Program-made: the position numbers and the translations under genes | Shown here: positions 13,207 through 19,972 of the stretch, one piece after another | Layout of the letters: each line of letters begins with the position of its first letter | Position numbering within the stretch: the stretch's first letter is position 1 | The notes under the pieces: generated by a model | Databases searched by the model: none | What the model saw: the letters and a program-made list of their open reading frames with translations, nothing else | Told to the model about the DNA's origin: nothing | Source of the DNA: a virus | Length of the DNA: 64,000 nucleotides | IMG/VR virus record: IMGVR_UViG_3300011113_000257 | Coordinates: 46,858-110,857 of that record | Direction: 5' to 3' (one strand)

Positions 13207-13284
13207 TTAAAAGATTGCGTCAACAATCAGGGCGGCTAGAATAAGCGCCCCGAGAAATGCAAAAGGAAATTTAAACTCGCTCAT
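13207..13284 (-). CDS. 25-aa transmembrane microprotein
   Basis: MSEFKFPFAFLGALILAALI then VDAIF: one hydrophobic helix. It overlaps the 3' end of 13271-13438 by 14 nt in another frame, typical of coupled phage genes. Could be a holin-related or membrane-associated peptide; supported only by hydrophobicity and position. Confidence 0.5.
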   Translation of the reverse strand: MSEFKFPFAFLGALILAALIVDAIF

Positions 13285-13438
13285 CGGTCATCTCGGCGGT
13301 CAGCATCTTAACCAGTTCCGTTGCGCGGTTGGCTCTTGCGGTTACGCGGATGTGCTCTTCGCGGGTCTTCGCAAGCGGGATGTCTGCGGTTAGGTCACGG
13401 GCTAATTCTTCGGCGACTGCTAATAAGTTATTTGTCAT
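13271..13438 (-). CDS. Helical small protein, 55 aa
   Basis: MTNNLLAVAEELARDLTADI then AKTREEHIRVTARANRATEL; almost wholly helical. ATG (13436-13438) overlaps the end of the upstream gene by 11 nt. It follows the terminase-small-like gene, and short helical proteins of this kind are common there. Function unknown. Confidence 0.7.
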   Translation of the reverse strand: MTNNLLAVAEELARDLTADIPLAKTREEHIRVTARANRATELVKMLTAEMTDERV

Positions 13439-14411
13439 CAGGGCTCGCCGCCTGGTCTTCTGAGGCTGCATCCGTTATTATATTTTCCGGGCGGTCATCA
13501 GGATTGGATACAATCACGGCATCCGTTATCTCGTAGGTGGCTACATCCGTTGGTGTTTCTTCCGGGGACAGGACGCTATAAACGCTCGCCGCTCCTGCAG
13601 CAAGCCGTTGCAATCTTTCAGCAACAATGACATGTGGCGGTCGCGCATCGTTGACTTCGACATCAACGCTAAGTTCCATTCCTCCGCGCACGCCCGCACG
13701 GTCGAGAATCTCCGTCGCCGCTTTTAACTTAACGGGTTCAGACTCAGCGTTCTCCATCATATCTTCTAGAACGTCGACTGCATACGGTGCGGCTTGGATG
13801 AGTTTGCGTCTCGCCCGTTCTACATCTTCGCCCGGTTTGCGGACGGACTTTAAGTGGGCTCGGCACAAGCCGTCATCTTTGAGGCGACCAGATGCCCACA
13901 ACATACAGCGCAAGCCGTCATCCTTGATAGTTCGGCATCGCGTCGGGAGAACTGCGGGTTGCTTTCTTTCGCTCGCCGTTGGTTCGTTTTGTTCCGCTAC
14001 CCACTTACGGGTCGCGCCGATAACCCAAGGCGGAGAAATCTTCATGGCGTTGTCATCAAGCAGGAGGTCAACACCCGTTAGGTAATCTGAATTATTATTT
14101 GAACCGTCAACTAAAAGCGGTCGCTTCTCAACGAGTGAGAGGACACGCCGTTCGCGCATTGCCTCTGGAGACCGTGCGGCTATCATACCCGTTGGGTTAC
14201 CCGTTGCGTCGTAAACGGAATCCCAGTTGTAATGGGCTCGCCGTAATAGGGAGCGGTTGTCGTAGGTGTCGTCGCACACGCCCCGTTCGTGCTCTATGAT
14301 ACCGAGTTCGGAAAGGTCGGGGCGTAGGTCTAGCGGTGTATCAAGGCGTGGCGCTCTATCCGTTGGGTCATCTTTGGGACCCTCGGAATCAAACTTTATA
14401 ACTTCTGTCAT
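13428..14411 (-). CDS. Terminase small subunit-like protein, 327 aa
   Basis: The central part has a Cys/His cluster (CRTIKDDGLRCMLWASG ... GLCRAHLKS), and a helical segment (AAPYAVDVLEDMMENAESEP then VKLKAATEILDRAGVRGG) follows, the pattern seen in actinophage small terminases. The N-terminus is charged and probably disordered. Against this, the large terminase is 22 kb away on the other strand, and 35870-36325 is a competing small-subunit candidate. GC and CCGT use are higher than in most of the window. Moderate confidence. Confidence 0.75.
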   Translation of the reverse strand: MTEVIKFDSEGPKDDPTDRAPRLDTPLDLRPDLSELGIIEHERGVCDDTYDNRSLLRRAHYNWDSVYDATGNPTGMIAARSPEAMRERRVLSLVEKRPLLVDGSNNNSDYLTGVDLLLDDNAMKISPPWVIGATRKWVAEQNEPTASERKQPAVLPTRCRTIKDDGLRCMLWASGRLKDDGLCRAHLKSVRKPGEDVERARRKLIQAAPYAVDVLEDMMENAESEPVKLKAATEILDRAGVRGGMELSVDVEVNDARPPHVIVAERLQRLAAGAASVYSVLSPEETPTDVATYEITDAVIVSNPDDRPENIITDAASEDQAASPDDK

Positions 14412-14526
14412 GCCTCGCCGTTCAATAAAAAATTTCAGTTATCGTCTCACAATGTGGAACGATTGCTCGCCGTTAAAAAATTTCAGTTTTGCGGGCGGGG
14501 AAGCCGCCGCTGCCTGGAAGTTGTAA

Positions 14527-14742
14527 CTATTTTTTCTTGGGGGCGGGAGTCGCCGTCTTCTTTTTGGCAGGTGCCTTTTTAGCCGGGGCTTTCTTGGCTG
14601 GTGCCTTTGTTGCGGATGGTGCAACAACTGGGGCTGGGGCTGGGGTGGTGTCTAGGAAACGACCCTTTTTGTCGCGTGGCATTTTCTCGGCGGCTTTGCG
14701 TCGTGCGCGGGAGCCAAGAAGTTCTTTTAATTTTTTAAGCAT
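14527..14742 (-). CDS. Histone H1-tail-like basic protein, 71 aa
   Basis: MLKKLKELLGSRARRKAAEK then a Pro/Ala/Lys-rich tail with repeated APAKK units. Such tails resemble H1/HU-type DNA-compacting proteins in actinobacteria. ATG follows AACTCCCA with a weak ribosome site, 13 nt after the holin candidate. Two motif copies (14427-14440, 14475-14488), each led by CTCGCCGTT, lie in the 115-bp gap downstream. Confidence 0.75.
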   Translation of the reverse strand: MLKKLKELLGSRARRKAAEKMPRDKKGRFLDTTPAPAPVVAPSATKAPAKKAPAKKAPAKKKTATPAPKKK

Positions 14743-14755
14743 TGGGAGTTCCGTT

Positions 14756-14977
14756 CTAGTTCTTTGTGATGGAGGCGGAGTTTGAGTCGCCGACCTGTGT
14801 GGATGCGATACTGGACAAAACGGACAAAAGGGCAGCGCCGAGGGAAACCTTTAGGGTGTCTACGGTTGCGATGGTAAAGATGCCAGCCATGTCTGAACCG
14901 ACAAGGGCAATGAAGGTTTGGGCAAAGGTTTTAATCGCTCTTTCGGCGAGGTCGTTCAAGAACTTTTTATTATACAT
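14756..14977 (-). CDS. Putative holin, 73 aa
   Basis: MYNKKFLNDLAERAIKTFAQ then a hydrophobic run (FIALVGSDMAGIFTIATV) and VSLGAALLSVLSSIASTQVG match the r1t-type phage holin pattern (ERAxKTFxQ, two membrane spans). It would permeabilise the membrane to release endolysin. A second promoter-like pair, TTGACA then TATAAT, lies so that TATAAT overlaps the second and third codons. Confidence 0.75.
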   Translation of the reverse strand: MYNKKFLNDLAERAIKTFAQTFIALVGSDMAGIFTIATVDTLKVSLGAALLSVLSSIASTQVGDSNSASITKN

Positions 14978-15149
14978 AAAATGTCTCCGTTGTCAAATCC
15001 AGCGTGTGTATCTTTTATAACGATTAGATAACAAGATGATAACGGTTTAAATCTCGGACGATTTTTTTGGCGCGTGGAGAGAGTGGCGAGCCGTTTTGCC
15101 CCTTCTATAAAGAGAACCCCATAAAATAAGGGTTTTCTAGTAACTAAGT

Positions 15150-15178
15150 ATTATACACTTTTAGCCCTAAAAAAGTGT
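15150..15178 (-). promoter_or_regulatory. Promoter with operator-like inverted repeat upstream of the holin
   Basis: A perfect -10 TATAAT (minus strand, 15150-15155) abuts an inverted repeat ACACTTTT/AAAAGTGT (15155-15178). Downstream are an ACCC/GGGGTT hairpin (about 15114-15137) and GATAACG-type repeats (15020-15045). The stretch 14978-15198 holds no gene. Confidence 0.55.
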
Positions 15179-15198
15179 TTATATTTGGGCGTGTCGCA

Positions 15199-15294
15199 TC
15201 ACTTTTCTGGGTTCAGAACTGCCCAGACTGCCCAAGCACAGACTCCAACACCGATAGCCAATCCGACAACTAATCCAACTAGAAACTCAAACAT
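15199..15294 (-). CDS. 31-aa transmembrane microprotein
   Basis: MFEFLVGLVVGLAIGVGVCA then WAVWAVLNPEK: a glycine-patterned membrane helix. ATG overlaps the stop of 15294-15767 as TAATG, after GAGGAAG. Its place between a zinc-ribbon protein and the holin suggests lysis or membrane work. Confidence 0.7.
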   Translation of the reverse strand: MFEFLVGLVVGLAIGVGVCAWAVWAVLNPEK

Positions 15295-15767
15295 TAGACT
15301 TCCTCTCTACATTCCTGACATAATAAAGCATCATACCCTGTTGCGTATGACGTGGCGTGTCCGCTCTTAGTTACAGGAACGGGAGTCACAATCTCGTCAA
15401 CTTTTCCGCATCTGTCGCACTTCAAATCAACAATCCATTCTGCTGATTTACCTGACATTATCAAGGCACTCAATCCGCGACTCAAGGCGTGCATAGCCCC
15501 ACCACCCACAGTCCTGCGTAGGAATGCGCGAGTATCGTCAACTTCTAGAACTGCTCTAGGAGATTTGCAAGGGCAGTCCAACCGAGAAGGCTTACACATA
15601 ATTTCCCCAGCAATTTCCTTATGTCGTGACATTCCGTGCCCACAGATACAGATTCGGCTATCCCTGACTTTTCCCCTCTGCTTGTGAGCATTGTCGGTTA
15701 TTACTGCCATATCAGGGTCAACCCCAATGGCTATCAAAGCATTTCTTGCACTGTCGTCAGTCGTCAT
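15294..15767 (-). CDS. Zinc-ribbon protein, 157 aa
   Basis: Starts MTTDDSARNALIAIGVDPDM. Cys/His groups are CICGHGMSRH, a CPC pair, and a C-terminal ribbon CDRC ... CQEC, suggesting two zinc sites. ATG at 15767 overlaps the upstream gene by 11 nt. Function unknown. Confidence 0.8.
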   Translation of the reverse strand: MTTDDSARNALIAIGVDPDMAVITDNAHKQRGKVRDSRICICGHGMSRHKEIAGEIMCKPSRLDCPCKSPRAVLEVDDTRAFLRRTVGGGAMHALSRGLSALIMSGKSAEWIVDLKCDRCGKVDEIVTPVPVTKSGHATSYATGYDALLCQECREEV

Positions 15768-15957
15768 AATTTTCCATTTCTTTGGATAGGTTTTCCGCAA
15801 TCTCGATAAAAGTCATTTCATCCTCGATGCTCTTTTTTAACTCGGAGTAGAGCCCTAGCATGGCTTGCGTTTTCTTAAAATTAAGGTATGATGTATAGCC
15901 CACCACAGCCAGTCCTGCACCCAAAAAGGCACTCAGTCCTACGAGCAAATATTCCAT
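15757..15957 (-). CDS. Single-pass membrane protein, 66 aa
   Basis: MEYLLVGLSAFLGAGLAVVG is a membrane segment followed by a cytoplasmic amphipathic helix (LYSELKKSIEDEMTFIEIAE). This layout resembles spanin-like or phage membrane anchors, but no family is recognised. ATG lies 4 nt after the upstream stop. Confidence 0.75.
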   Translation of the reverse strand: MEYLLVGLSAFLGAGLAVVGYTSYLNFKKTQAMLGLYSELKKSIEDEMTFIEIAENLSKEMENYDD

Positions 15958-15960
15958 CAA

Positions 15961-16152
15961 CTAATCCCCATCTCTAGTCTCCAACAATACTTCCTTAACC
16001 CCGTGACTGTCAAGCAGTGACTTCACAACTTCCTTAGCCTTGACTTCCCATCTGTCTTTTTCTTCCTGACTTAAATCATTCATACCATTTGGGAACCAAT
16101 ATCTCAGGGTATCGTCCACGAAATTCTCGTAGGCTCGCTTCATCCGACTCAC
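15961..16152 (-). CDS. Small charged protein, 63 aa, GTG start
   Basis: MSRMKRAYENFVDDTLRYWF then a helical charged body. The GTG start (16150-16152) follows AAGGAGTTA. It is the first leftward gene next to the candidate origin. Function unknown. Confidence 0.7.
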   Translation of the reverse strand: MSRMKRAYENFVDDTLRYWFPNGMNDLSQEEKDRWEVKAKEVVKSLLDSHGVKEVLLETRDGD

Positions 16153-16588
16153 ACTAACTCCTTAAAGTTATCCACAGGCGCACCCTGATTCCAACTATAG
16201 TACCGACTATAACATAAAAAAACTAAACATTAAACATAAAACATAAAAGTCAACTATATTTTACCAACCCCCCTAAGCGCACGCATACGCGCGTATGGAA
16301 AATATAGTTAACTTTTATGTATGGTGTATAGTTATTTTAGTGTTACTAGTCAGATTATTTTATCCGAAAATATTTTTTTCTGCTAGTAACTTACCACTTC
16401 GACTCATTTCGACCCGAAACTAAACATTAAAAAACCATACACTATAAACCATACACTAAACATAAAAGTCGACTATATTTCCCAGACCAAAATCACAAAT
16501 CCAACACAAAGTTATCCACAGCCCTTACCTCAAAAATTGCCACATCACCCCCCTTGACAGACCCAAATCCAAGGAGTAACCTACCGAT
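16153..16588. other. Candidate origin of replication in a divergent, AT-rich non-coding region
   Basis: Two perfect DnaA boxes TTATCCACA (16168-16176 and 16512-16520, same orientation) flank AT-rich DNA. A 22-bp inverted repeat (16241-16262 and 16299-16320, 21 of 22 matching) brackets a perfect 14-bp palindrome CATACGCGCGTATG (16284-16297). A third copy of the repeat arm is at 16460-16480. ACCATACACTA is directly repeated at 16434-16444 and 16448-16458. A GTTACTAG.../CTAGTAAC inverted pair lies between about 16343 and 16390. Transcription diverges from here. A TTGACA at 16555-16560 may drive the rightward genes. Confidence 0.7.
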
Positions 16589-16897
16589 ATGAATTCTGAA
16601 ATATACCTGACTCTTGAAGAGTACAACGATTTTGTGTCACAGGCACATGCTCAATATATGATAAACCGTCTGCAACATACTCCGTCAGACACCTACAAAA
16701 AGTATCATCCGTCTGACCTTGCAATCGAAACCGCATCATTCTTTGAAGCGTCCTATTTAGTGCTTGACTCCTATCTAGATATAATCACAGCACGACTACG
16801 CGCAGAGAGAGAAGCAAAACAAGAACCCGTAGAACCATTCTTTGACCACAAACCAACCAAGCCAAAGAAGGAAAGAAAGCAAGTAAAAGAGAAATGA
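16589..16897 (+). CDS. Hypothetical protein, 102 aa
   Basis: MNSEIYLTLEEYNDFVSQAH; helical with a Lys-rich C-terminus (KPTKPKKERKQVKEK). ATG follows AAGGAGTAACCTACCGAT. First rightward gene beside the candidate origin; the position suits a replication or regulatory role, but no family is recognised. Confidence 0.75.
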   Translation: MNSEIYLTLEEYNDFVSQAHAQYMINRLQHTPSDTYKKYHPSDLAIETASFFEASYLVLDSYLDIITARLRAEREAKQEPVEPFFDHKPTKPKKERKQVKEK

Positions 16898-16980
16898 GAT
16901 ATTTAATGAAAAAAATTAAACTAATAAAAACCAACCGACTCCTAAAAAAGCACGTTGGTAAATCAACTTACTGGGATTAA
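16894..16980 (+). CDS. 28-aa basic microprotein
   Basis: MRYLMKKIKLIKTNRLLKKH then VGKSTYWD. ATG overlaps the upstream TGA as ATGA, which supports translation; otherwise only length and charge can be described. Confidence 0.5.
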   Translation: MRYLMKKIKLIKTNRLLKKHVGKSTYWD

Positions 16981-16992
16981 GTAGGAGAACTA

Positions 16993-17142
16993 ATGACACA
17001 TATGATTTCGGTAGGGACACACGAATTATTACTAAACCTGTTTGAGGAAAAGATAGACCTAGAAACATTTAAGAATCTTTCTAATCTACCTGAAGAAGAA
17101 CTCAACGCAATTTTAGAACTCTTATTAGAAACAGGTTGCTAA
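16993..17142 (+). CDS. Small acidic protein, 49 aa
   Basis: MTHMISVGTHELLLNLFEEK then a Leu/Glu-rich helical body. ATG follows TAGGAGAACTA. Function unknown. Confidence 0.7.
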   Translation: MTHMISVGTHELLLNLFEEKIDLETFKNLSNLPEEELNAILELLLETGC

Positions 17143-17147
17143 AACTA

Positions 17148-17306
17148 ATGTCTATGTTTCGCATATTTGTTTTAACTACGGCTACAGGATTGGCATGGCT
17201 TACTTTATTTAATCAGTTAAATAGAGAGACTATTATAAAAACTACCCTGTTTTCATTATTTCTTTCTTTTGTATTATCTTTGATTAAGAACAAGCAACAA
17301 AAATAA
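17148..17306 (+). CDS. Two-helix membrane microprotein, 52 aa
   Basis: MSMFRIFVLTTATGLAWLTL and TTLFSLFLSFVLSLI are two hydrophobic segments with a short polar link and a Lys-rich end. It begins 5 nt after the previous stop without a clear ribosome site. Function unknown. Confidence 0.6.
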   Translation: MSMFRIFVLTTATGLAWLTLFNQLNRETIIKTTLFSLFLSFVLSLIKNKQQK

Positions 17307-17380
17307 ATAAGCAATTCATTATATCCGCAACGACAAACAAAATTGGACAATCAAAAAAGTCCAATAAAGAAAGGGCTTTT

Positions 17381-17671
17381 ATGCTTCTTAGAAAGTATAT
17401 CGGAGAGACACTATTAAAAGAACGCACCAAGCAAGGAAGAACACTAAGAGACGTATCTACTCAAGCAACTGTTTCTCTAGGATATCTATCTGAACTAGAA
17501 AGAGGTCTAAAGGAAGTTTCTTCTGAACTCTTAAATGCAATCTGCGAGGCTTTAGTTATAAGCCCCGTTGACCTGTTAATAGATGTAACTGCATCTATGA
17601 GCCAAGATTTAGGGAGGGAGTTGGATAATGAGTTATATTCCATCAACCATAAAGAATCAATTAGTATCTAA
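17381..17671 (+). CDS. ClgR-like XRE-family transcriptional regulator, 96 aa
   Basis: LLRKYIGETLLKERTKQGRT and VSLGYLSELERGLKEVSSEL are nearly the helix-turn-helix of ClgR (Rv2745c-type), the actinobacterial activator of clp proteases and recA-related genes. The RGxKExSSELL recognition segment is well conserved. The length is about that of the ClgR core without its C-terminal extension. Likely role: to capture or override host ClgR promoters, or to regulate phage genes. Preceded by AAAGGGCTTTT. Confidence 0.9.
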   Translation: MLLRKYIGETLLKERTKQGRTLRDVSTQATVSLGYLSELERGLKEVSSELLNAICEALVISPVDLLIDVTASMSQDLGRELDNELYSINHKESISI

Positions 17672-17918
17672 ACTTCTAGACCTAAACGATAAGTCAGCAT
17701 TCCTTAGAGACCAAAATCCCTCCTATAAAAAAGTAGTATGCACAGCAATAGTTGAGACACTAGAAAAAGGACTTAGAGAGTGTTATGCAAGAGAGATACT
17801 TGCTTATCACGAAGTGGAGTGTCAGAATGATGGCTACCCATATTCCTGTACCTGTAGAGATGTTGCAGACATGATTATTGGAGAGATTTTAGGGGATGAA
17901 ATTGGTGAATTTAAGTGA
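17628..17918 (+). CDS. Hypothetical protein, 96 aa
   Basis: MSYIPSTIKNQLVSKLLDLN then a helical body with four cysteines (C38, C52, C65, C75 approximately; CTCRDVADMI). It starts inside the ClgR-like gene (44-nt overlap) with GGGAGGGAGTTGG upstream. Function unknown. Confidence 0.75.
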   Translation: MSYIPSTIKNQLVSKLLDLNDKSAFLRDQNPSYKKVVCTAIVETLEKGLRECYAREILAYHEVECQNDGYPYSCTCRDVADMIIGEILGDEIGEFK

Positions 17919-18322
17919 AGAACTCTGACTTTGATATTGACTTCTCTAACGGAAGAGCAGGGGAAGACTCTGTTGCCCAAGTATTAAACATCTCTACCGT
18001 TGAAGTTAAGCGCGACCTAAAATGGTTTGACACCAATAACTTCTTTATAGAGTACGAATGCTTTAACATCACCCAAAACAAATACATCCCAAGCGGTCTT
18101 AAAACCACCAAGGCTACGCACTACGTCTTTGTTTTAGGTGACACTTTTATAGGGCTTCCGACCCAGCAACTAAAAGATTTAATCAACAAGAAGTTCCATG
18201 AAGGTACCCTAAGAGATGTAGACTGCTATATACCACCAAACCAAAGCAGGGGTTATCTTGTCACCGTTCAAGACATTCTGGAATACCAAAAAGAAAAAGG
18301 AAGAGAACTTACAAATGCATAG
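17915..18322 (+). CDS. Putative PD-(D/E)XK nuclease, 135 aa
   Basis: The order VKRDLKW, IEYECF, SGLKTTKATHYVFV is that of small phage Holliday-junction/VRR-like nucleases: an Asp-bearing strand, an ExE strand, then a helix with a conserved Thr/Ala-Thr. GTG start overlaps the upstream TGA (GTGA). Catalytic assignment is by motif only. Confidence 0.7.
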   Translation: MKNSDFDIDFSNGRAGEDSVAQVLNISTVEVKRDLKWFDTNNFFIEYECFNITQNKYIPSGLKTTKATHYVFVLGDTFIGLPTQQLKDLINKKFHEGTLRDVDCYIPPNQSRGYLVTVQDILEYQKEKGRELTNA

Positions 18323-18752
18323 TTCCGTAAACCCAAAAGACATTGCTTCCTACGGTGAACTTTTAGAAGAACTTCATAGGTATCAAAAGATGACTGCAAA
18401 CCTTGCACACTTCCAAGACATCACCTATGAGTTAGCAACTATTCATCAAAAACAAGGAGATATCTGTTTAGGTTGTCCCCGTTCTATGACTGCCAAAGAT
18501 GGTGTCATCTACGGTAAGTATTCTGAATGCAGTGTTGCTATCTGCATTGAAAAGCATAAGATAACTCCTAACCTAATGACCCGTCACGACATGGGAATAC
18601 AGATTAATAAACTTACAAATAAAATAAATAAGTTAGAAGAGCAACTTAAGAATATTAAAGAAGAACACTGCGAAGTTGCAGAAGGTGTTTGCAGTTTAAA
18701 CCCGTGCCCAACAAAACATTTCTGCATAACATCTGGTTTTACTAAGGGGTAG
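18315..18752 (+). CDS. Cys-rich protein, 145 aa
   Basis: MHSSVNPKDIASYGELLEEL is helical; a CLGCPRS/CSVAIC group and a C-terminal CEVAEGVCSLNPCPTKHFC group could bind zinc or an Fe-S cluster; a coiled coil (NKLTNKINKLEEQLKNIKEE) lies between them. ATG overlaps the upstream stop by 8 nt. Unknown function. Confidence 0.75.
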   Translation: MHSSVNPKDIASYGELLEELHRYQKMTANLAHFQDITYELATIHQKQGDICLGCPRSMTAKDGVIYGKYSECSVAICIEKHKITPNLMTRHDMGIQINKLTNKINKLEEQLKNIKEEHCEVAEGVCSLNPCPTKHFCITSGFTKG

Positions 18753-18755
18753 AAT

Positions 18756-18926
18756 ATGAAGATGGAATACTACACACCTACATTTATCAAAAAGAAAATG
18801 GATGCCATCAAGCGCGTTCGCAACCTACACCAACCCAAAATGTGGAGTTTGCACGATGTTAAAGATATATGTTCAGAATGCAAAGTTCCATACCCCTGCA
18901 ACACCATTAAAGCATTAGACGGTTAG
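18756..18926 (+). CDS. Small protein with terminal Cys motif, 56 aa
   Basis: MKMEYYTPTFIKKKMDAIKR then CSECKVPYPCNTIKALDG. The ending CxxCxxxYPCxTxxAL recurs in many small actinophage proteins, which supports a complete gene despite the adjoining open frame downstream. ATG follows AAGGGGTAGAAT. Confidence 0.75.
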   Translation: MKMEYYTPTFIKKKMDAIKRVRNLHQPKMWSLHDVKDICSECKVPYPCNTIKALDG

Positions 18927-19096
18927 TAGCGCGAGAACATACCTGTAAGTTTTGCGGAGTATTACTTACAGCAACATCTGTAAAAAAGATTGAGAAAGAG
19001 TACGAACTTCACATCAAAACCGACTACCATATATCTCAAGTAGAGTTAATAAAAGAGATACGCAAGCAAAGACTTCTTTTACTAGGAAACAAATGA
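18914..19096 (+). CDS. Small zinc-knuckle protein with no standard start codon
   Basis: An open frame encodes REHTCKFCGVLLTATSVKKI then a basic helix, and its TGA overlaps the next ATG (ATGA), which suggests real translation. No ATG, GTG or TTG lies in frame after the stop at 18908-18910; ATT (18914) is the best candidate. The alternatives are a +1/-1 frameshift from the gene at 18756-18926 or a sequencing indel. Confidence 0.5.
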   Translation: MRRLVAREHTCKFCGVLLTATSVKKIEKEYELHIKTDYHISQVELIKEIRKQRLLLLGNK

Positions 19097-19377
19097 GCGA
19101 TAAAGAGAACGAAGAAGAAGAAGAATACCTAGCAGGTGTACGAGAATCTATGCAAGGTTTATCTGACGCTCTAACAGCAAGACTAGAGAGAATGCAAATG
19201 TTTCACAGATACACTCAAGCAATGATGCGAGACGATTTTGTTGGGATGGTAGAGGCTCTTGGCTATTCAGAGGATATTCTTAAAGATATGACGTACCCAG
19301 AGATAATGGAATCAATGGTTGTACGAGTAGCAGACTTAGCAAAAGAAGTTGGCTTCGACATAAATGGCAAAGATTAA
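19093..19377 (+). CDS. Acidic helical protein, 94 aa
   Basis: MSDKENEEEEEYLAGVRESM then a helical body with many Met. Coupled to the preceding frame by ATGA. No family recognised. Confidence 0.75.
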   Translation: MSDKENEEEEEYLAGVRESMQGLSDALTARLERMQMFHRYTQAMMRDDFVGMVEALGYSEDILKDMTYPEIMESMVVRVADLAKEVGFDINGKD

Positions 19378-19389
19378 AAGGTTCAAATA

Positions 19390-19563
19390 ATGTGTAATCA
19401 AATGGAAGATGCTGCGCATGTTTATAAAATGAAAAAAGAAGTTTGGTTAGAAGTACTAAGCGATTACCCAAGCGAAGGCGAAGAAGAGCGGTTATGGCAT
19501 TGCTTGCATGGCAGGGCTTATGGAATCAACTGCAAAAAATGCGAGAGAGATGACGATGACTAA
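19390..19563 (+). CDS. Small protein with WHCLHG motif, 57 aa
   Basis: MCNQMEDAAHVYKMKKEVWL then LWHCLHGRAYGINCKKCERD: a His/Cys pair followed by CxxC, a possible zinc knuckle. Overlaps the HAD gene by 8 nt. Function unknown. Confidence 0.65.
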   Translation: MCNQMEDAAHVYKMKKEVWLEVLSDYPSEGEEERLWHCLHGRAYGINCKKCERDDDD

Positions 19564-19972
19564 ACCAAAAGCAATCATTGTTGATATTGATGGAACCGTC
19601 TCACACAAAAACGATAGAGATATTTACGACTACGAAAAGTCTCTTGATGATTCCTCTGACGCAGTAATCATTGAAATAGTTAAATCTCTCTGGCTCCAGA
19701 ACTACAAGATTATTTTTATAACAGGTCGCTCGGACGAATGTATTGCAGTAACCCGTGAGTGGCTACGACTTCATTGTCCTCCATACATCGGTCTTTATAT
19801 GCGACAAGCAGGAGACTTCCGTAAGGACTCAATCATTAAGAAAGAACTCTATGACCAATACGTTAAAGACCAATACGATGTGCTTTGCGTATTTGATGAC
19901 CGCAATCAGGTTGTGGACATGTGGCGCGAGATTGGTCTTAAGTGTCTACAAGTACAGCCAGGAGATTTTTAA
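19556..19972 (+). CDS. HAD-family phosphatase, polynucleotide-kinase 3'-phosphatase type, 138 aa
   Basis: Motif I VDIDGT (DxDGT), motif II FITGRSD and the C-terminal VFDDRNQVVDMWREIGLKCL are those of the phosphatase half of T4 Pnk-like proteins, with no kinase domain. The likely reaction is removal of 3'-phosphates from nucleic-acid ends or from nucleotides. Start ATG at 19556 is favoured by spacing from GAGAGAG; ATG at 19550 is possible. Confidence 0.85.
   Translation: MTKPKAIIVDIDGTVSHKNDRDIYDYEKSLDDSSDAVIIEIVKSLWLQNYKIIFITGRSDECIAVTREWLRLHCPPYIGLYMRQAGDFRKDSIIKKELYDQYVKDQYDVLCVFDDRNQVVDMWREIGLKCLQVQPGDF

Larger units (their letters stand above)
7318..14473 (+). repeat. Over-represented octamer CTCGCCGT on the + strand
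   Basis: Copies at 7318-7325, 11872-11879, 11921-11928, 12198-12205, 12275-12282, 13972-13979, 14237-14244, 14414-14421 and 14466-14473. Three of them stand directly before the AAAAAATTTCAGTT motif or its degenerate copy. They occur in coding and non-coding sequence alike. Confidence 0.6.
57..14488. repeat. Dispersed 14-bp motif AAAAAATTTCAGTT (11 close copies plus degenerate ones)
   Basis: Copies in + orientation lie at 57-70, 2229-2242, 4383-4396, 6039-6052, 6899-6912, 6938-6950 (last base differs), 11192-11205 (one mismatch), 13095-13108, 14427-14440 and 14475-14488. Reverse-orientation copies lie at 3349-3362 and 11148-11161. A degenerate copy at about 12208-12221 is coding. All clear copies are intergenic, usually between a hairpin and a promoter. 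Two copies sit in the loop of a perfect hairpin (6929-6955 and 11144-11169). Presence in both orientations argues for a DNA-binding site rather than an RNA signal. A looser copy (AAAAAATTTTAGTT) is at 43381-43394. Confidence 0.85.

Noticed and set aside
15452-15470. A CCTGACATTATCAA match to the promoter family
   Set aside because: It is inside the coding region 15294-15767 and lacks a -10 at the conserved distance.
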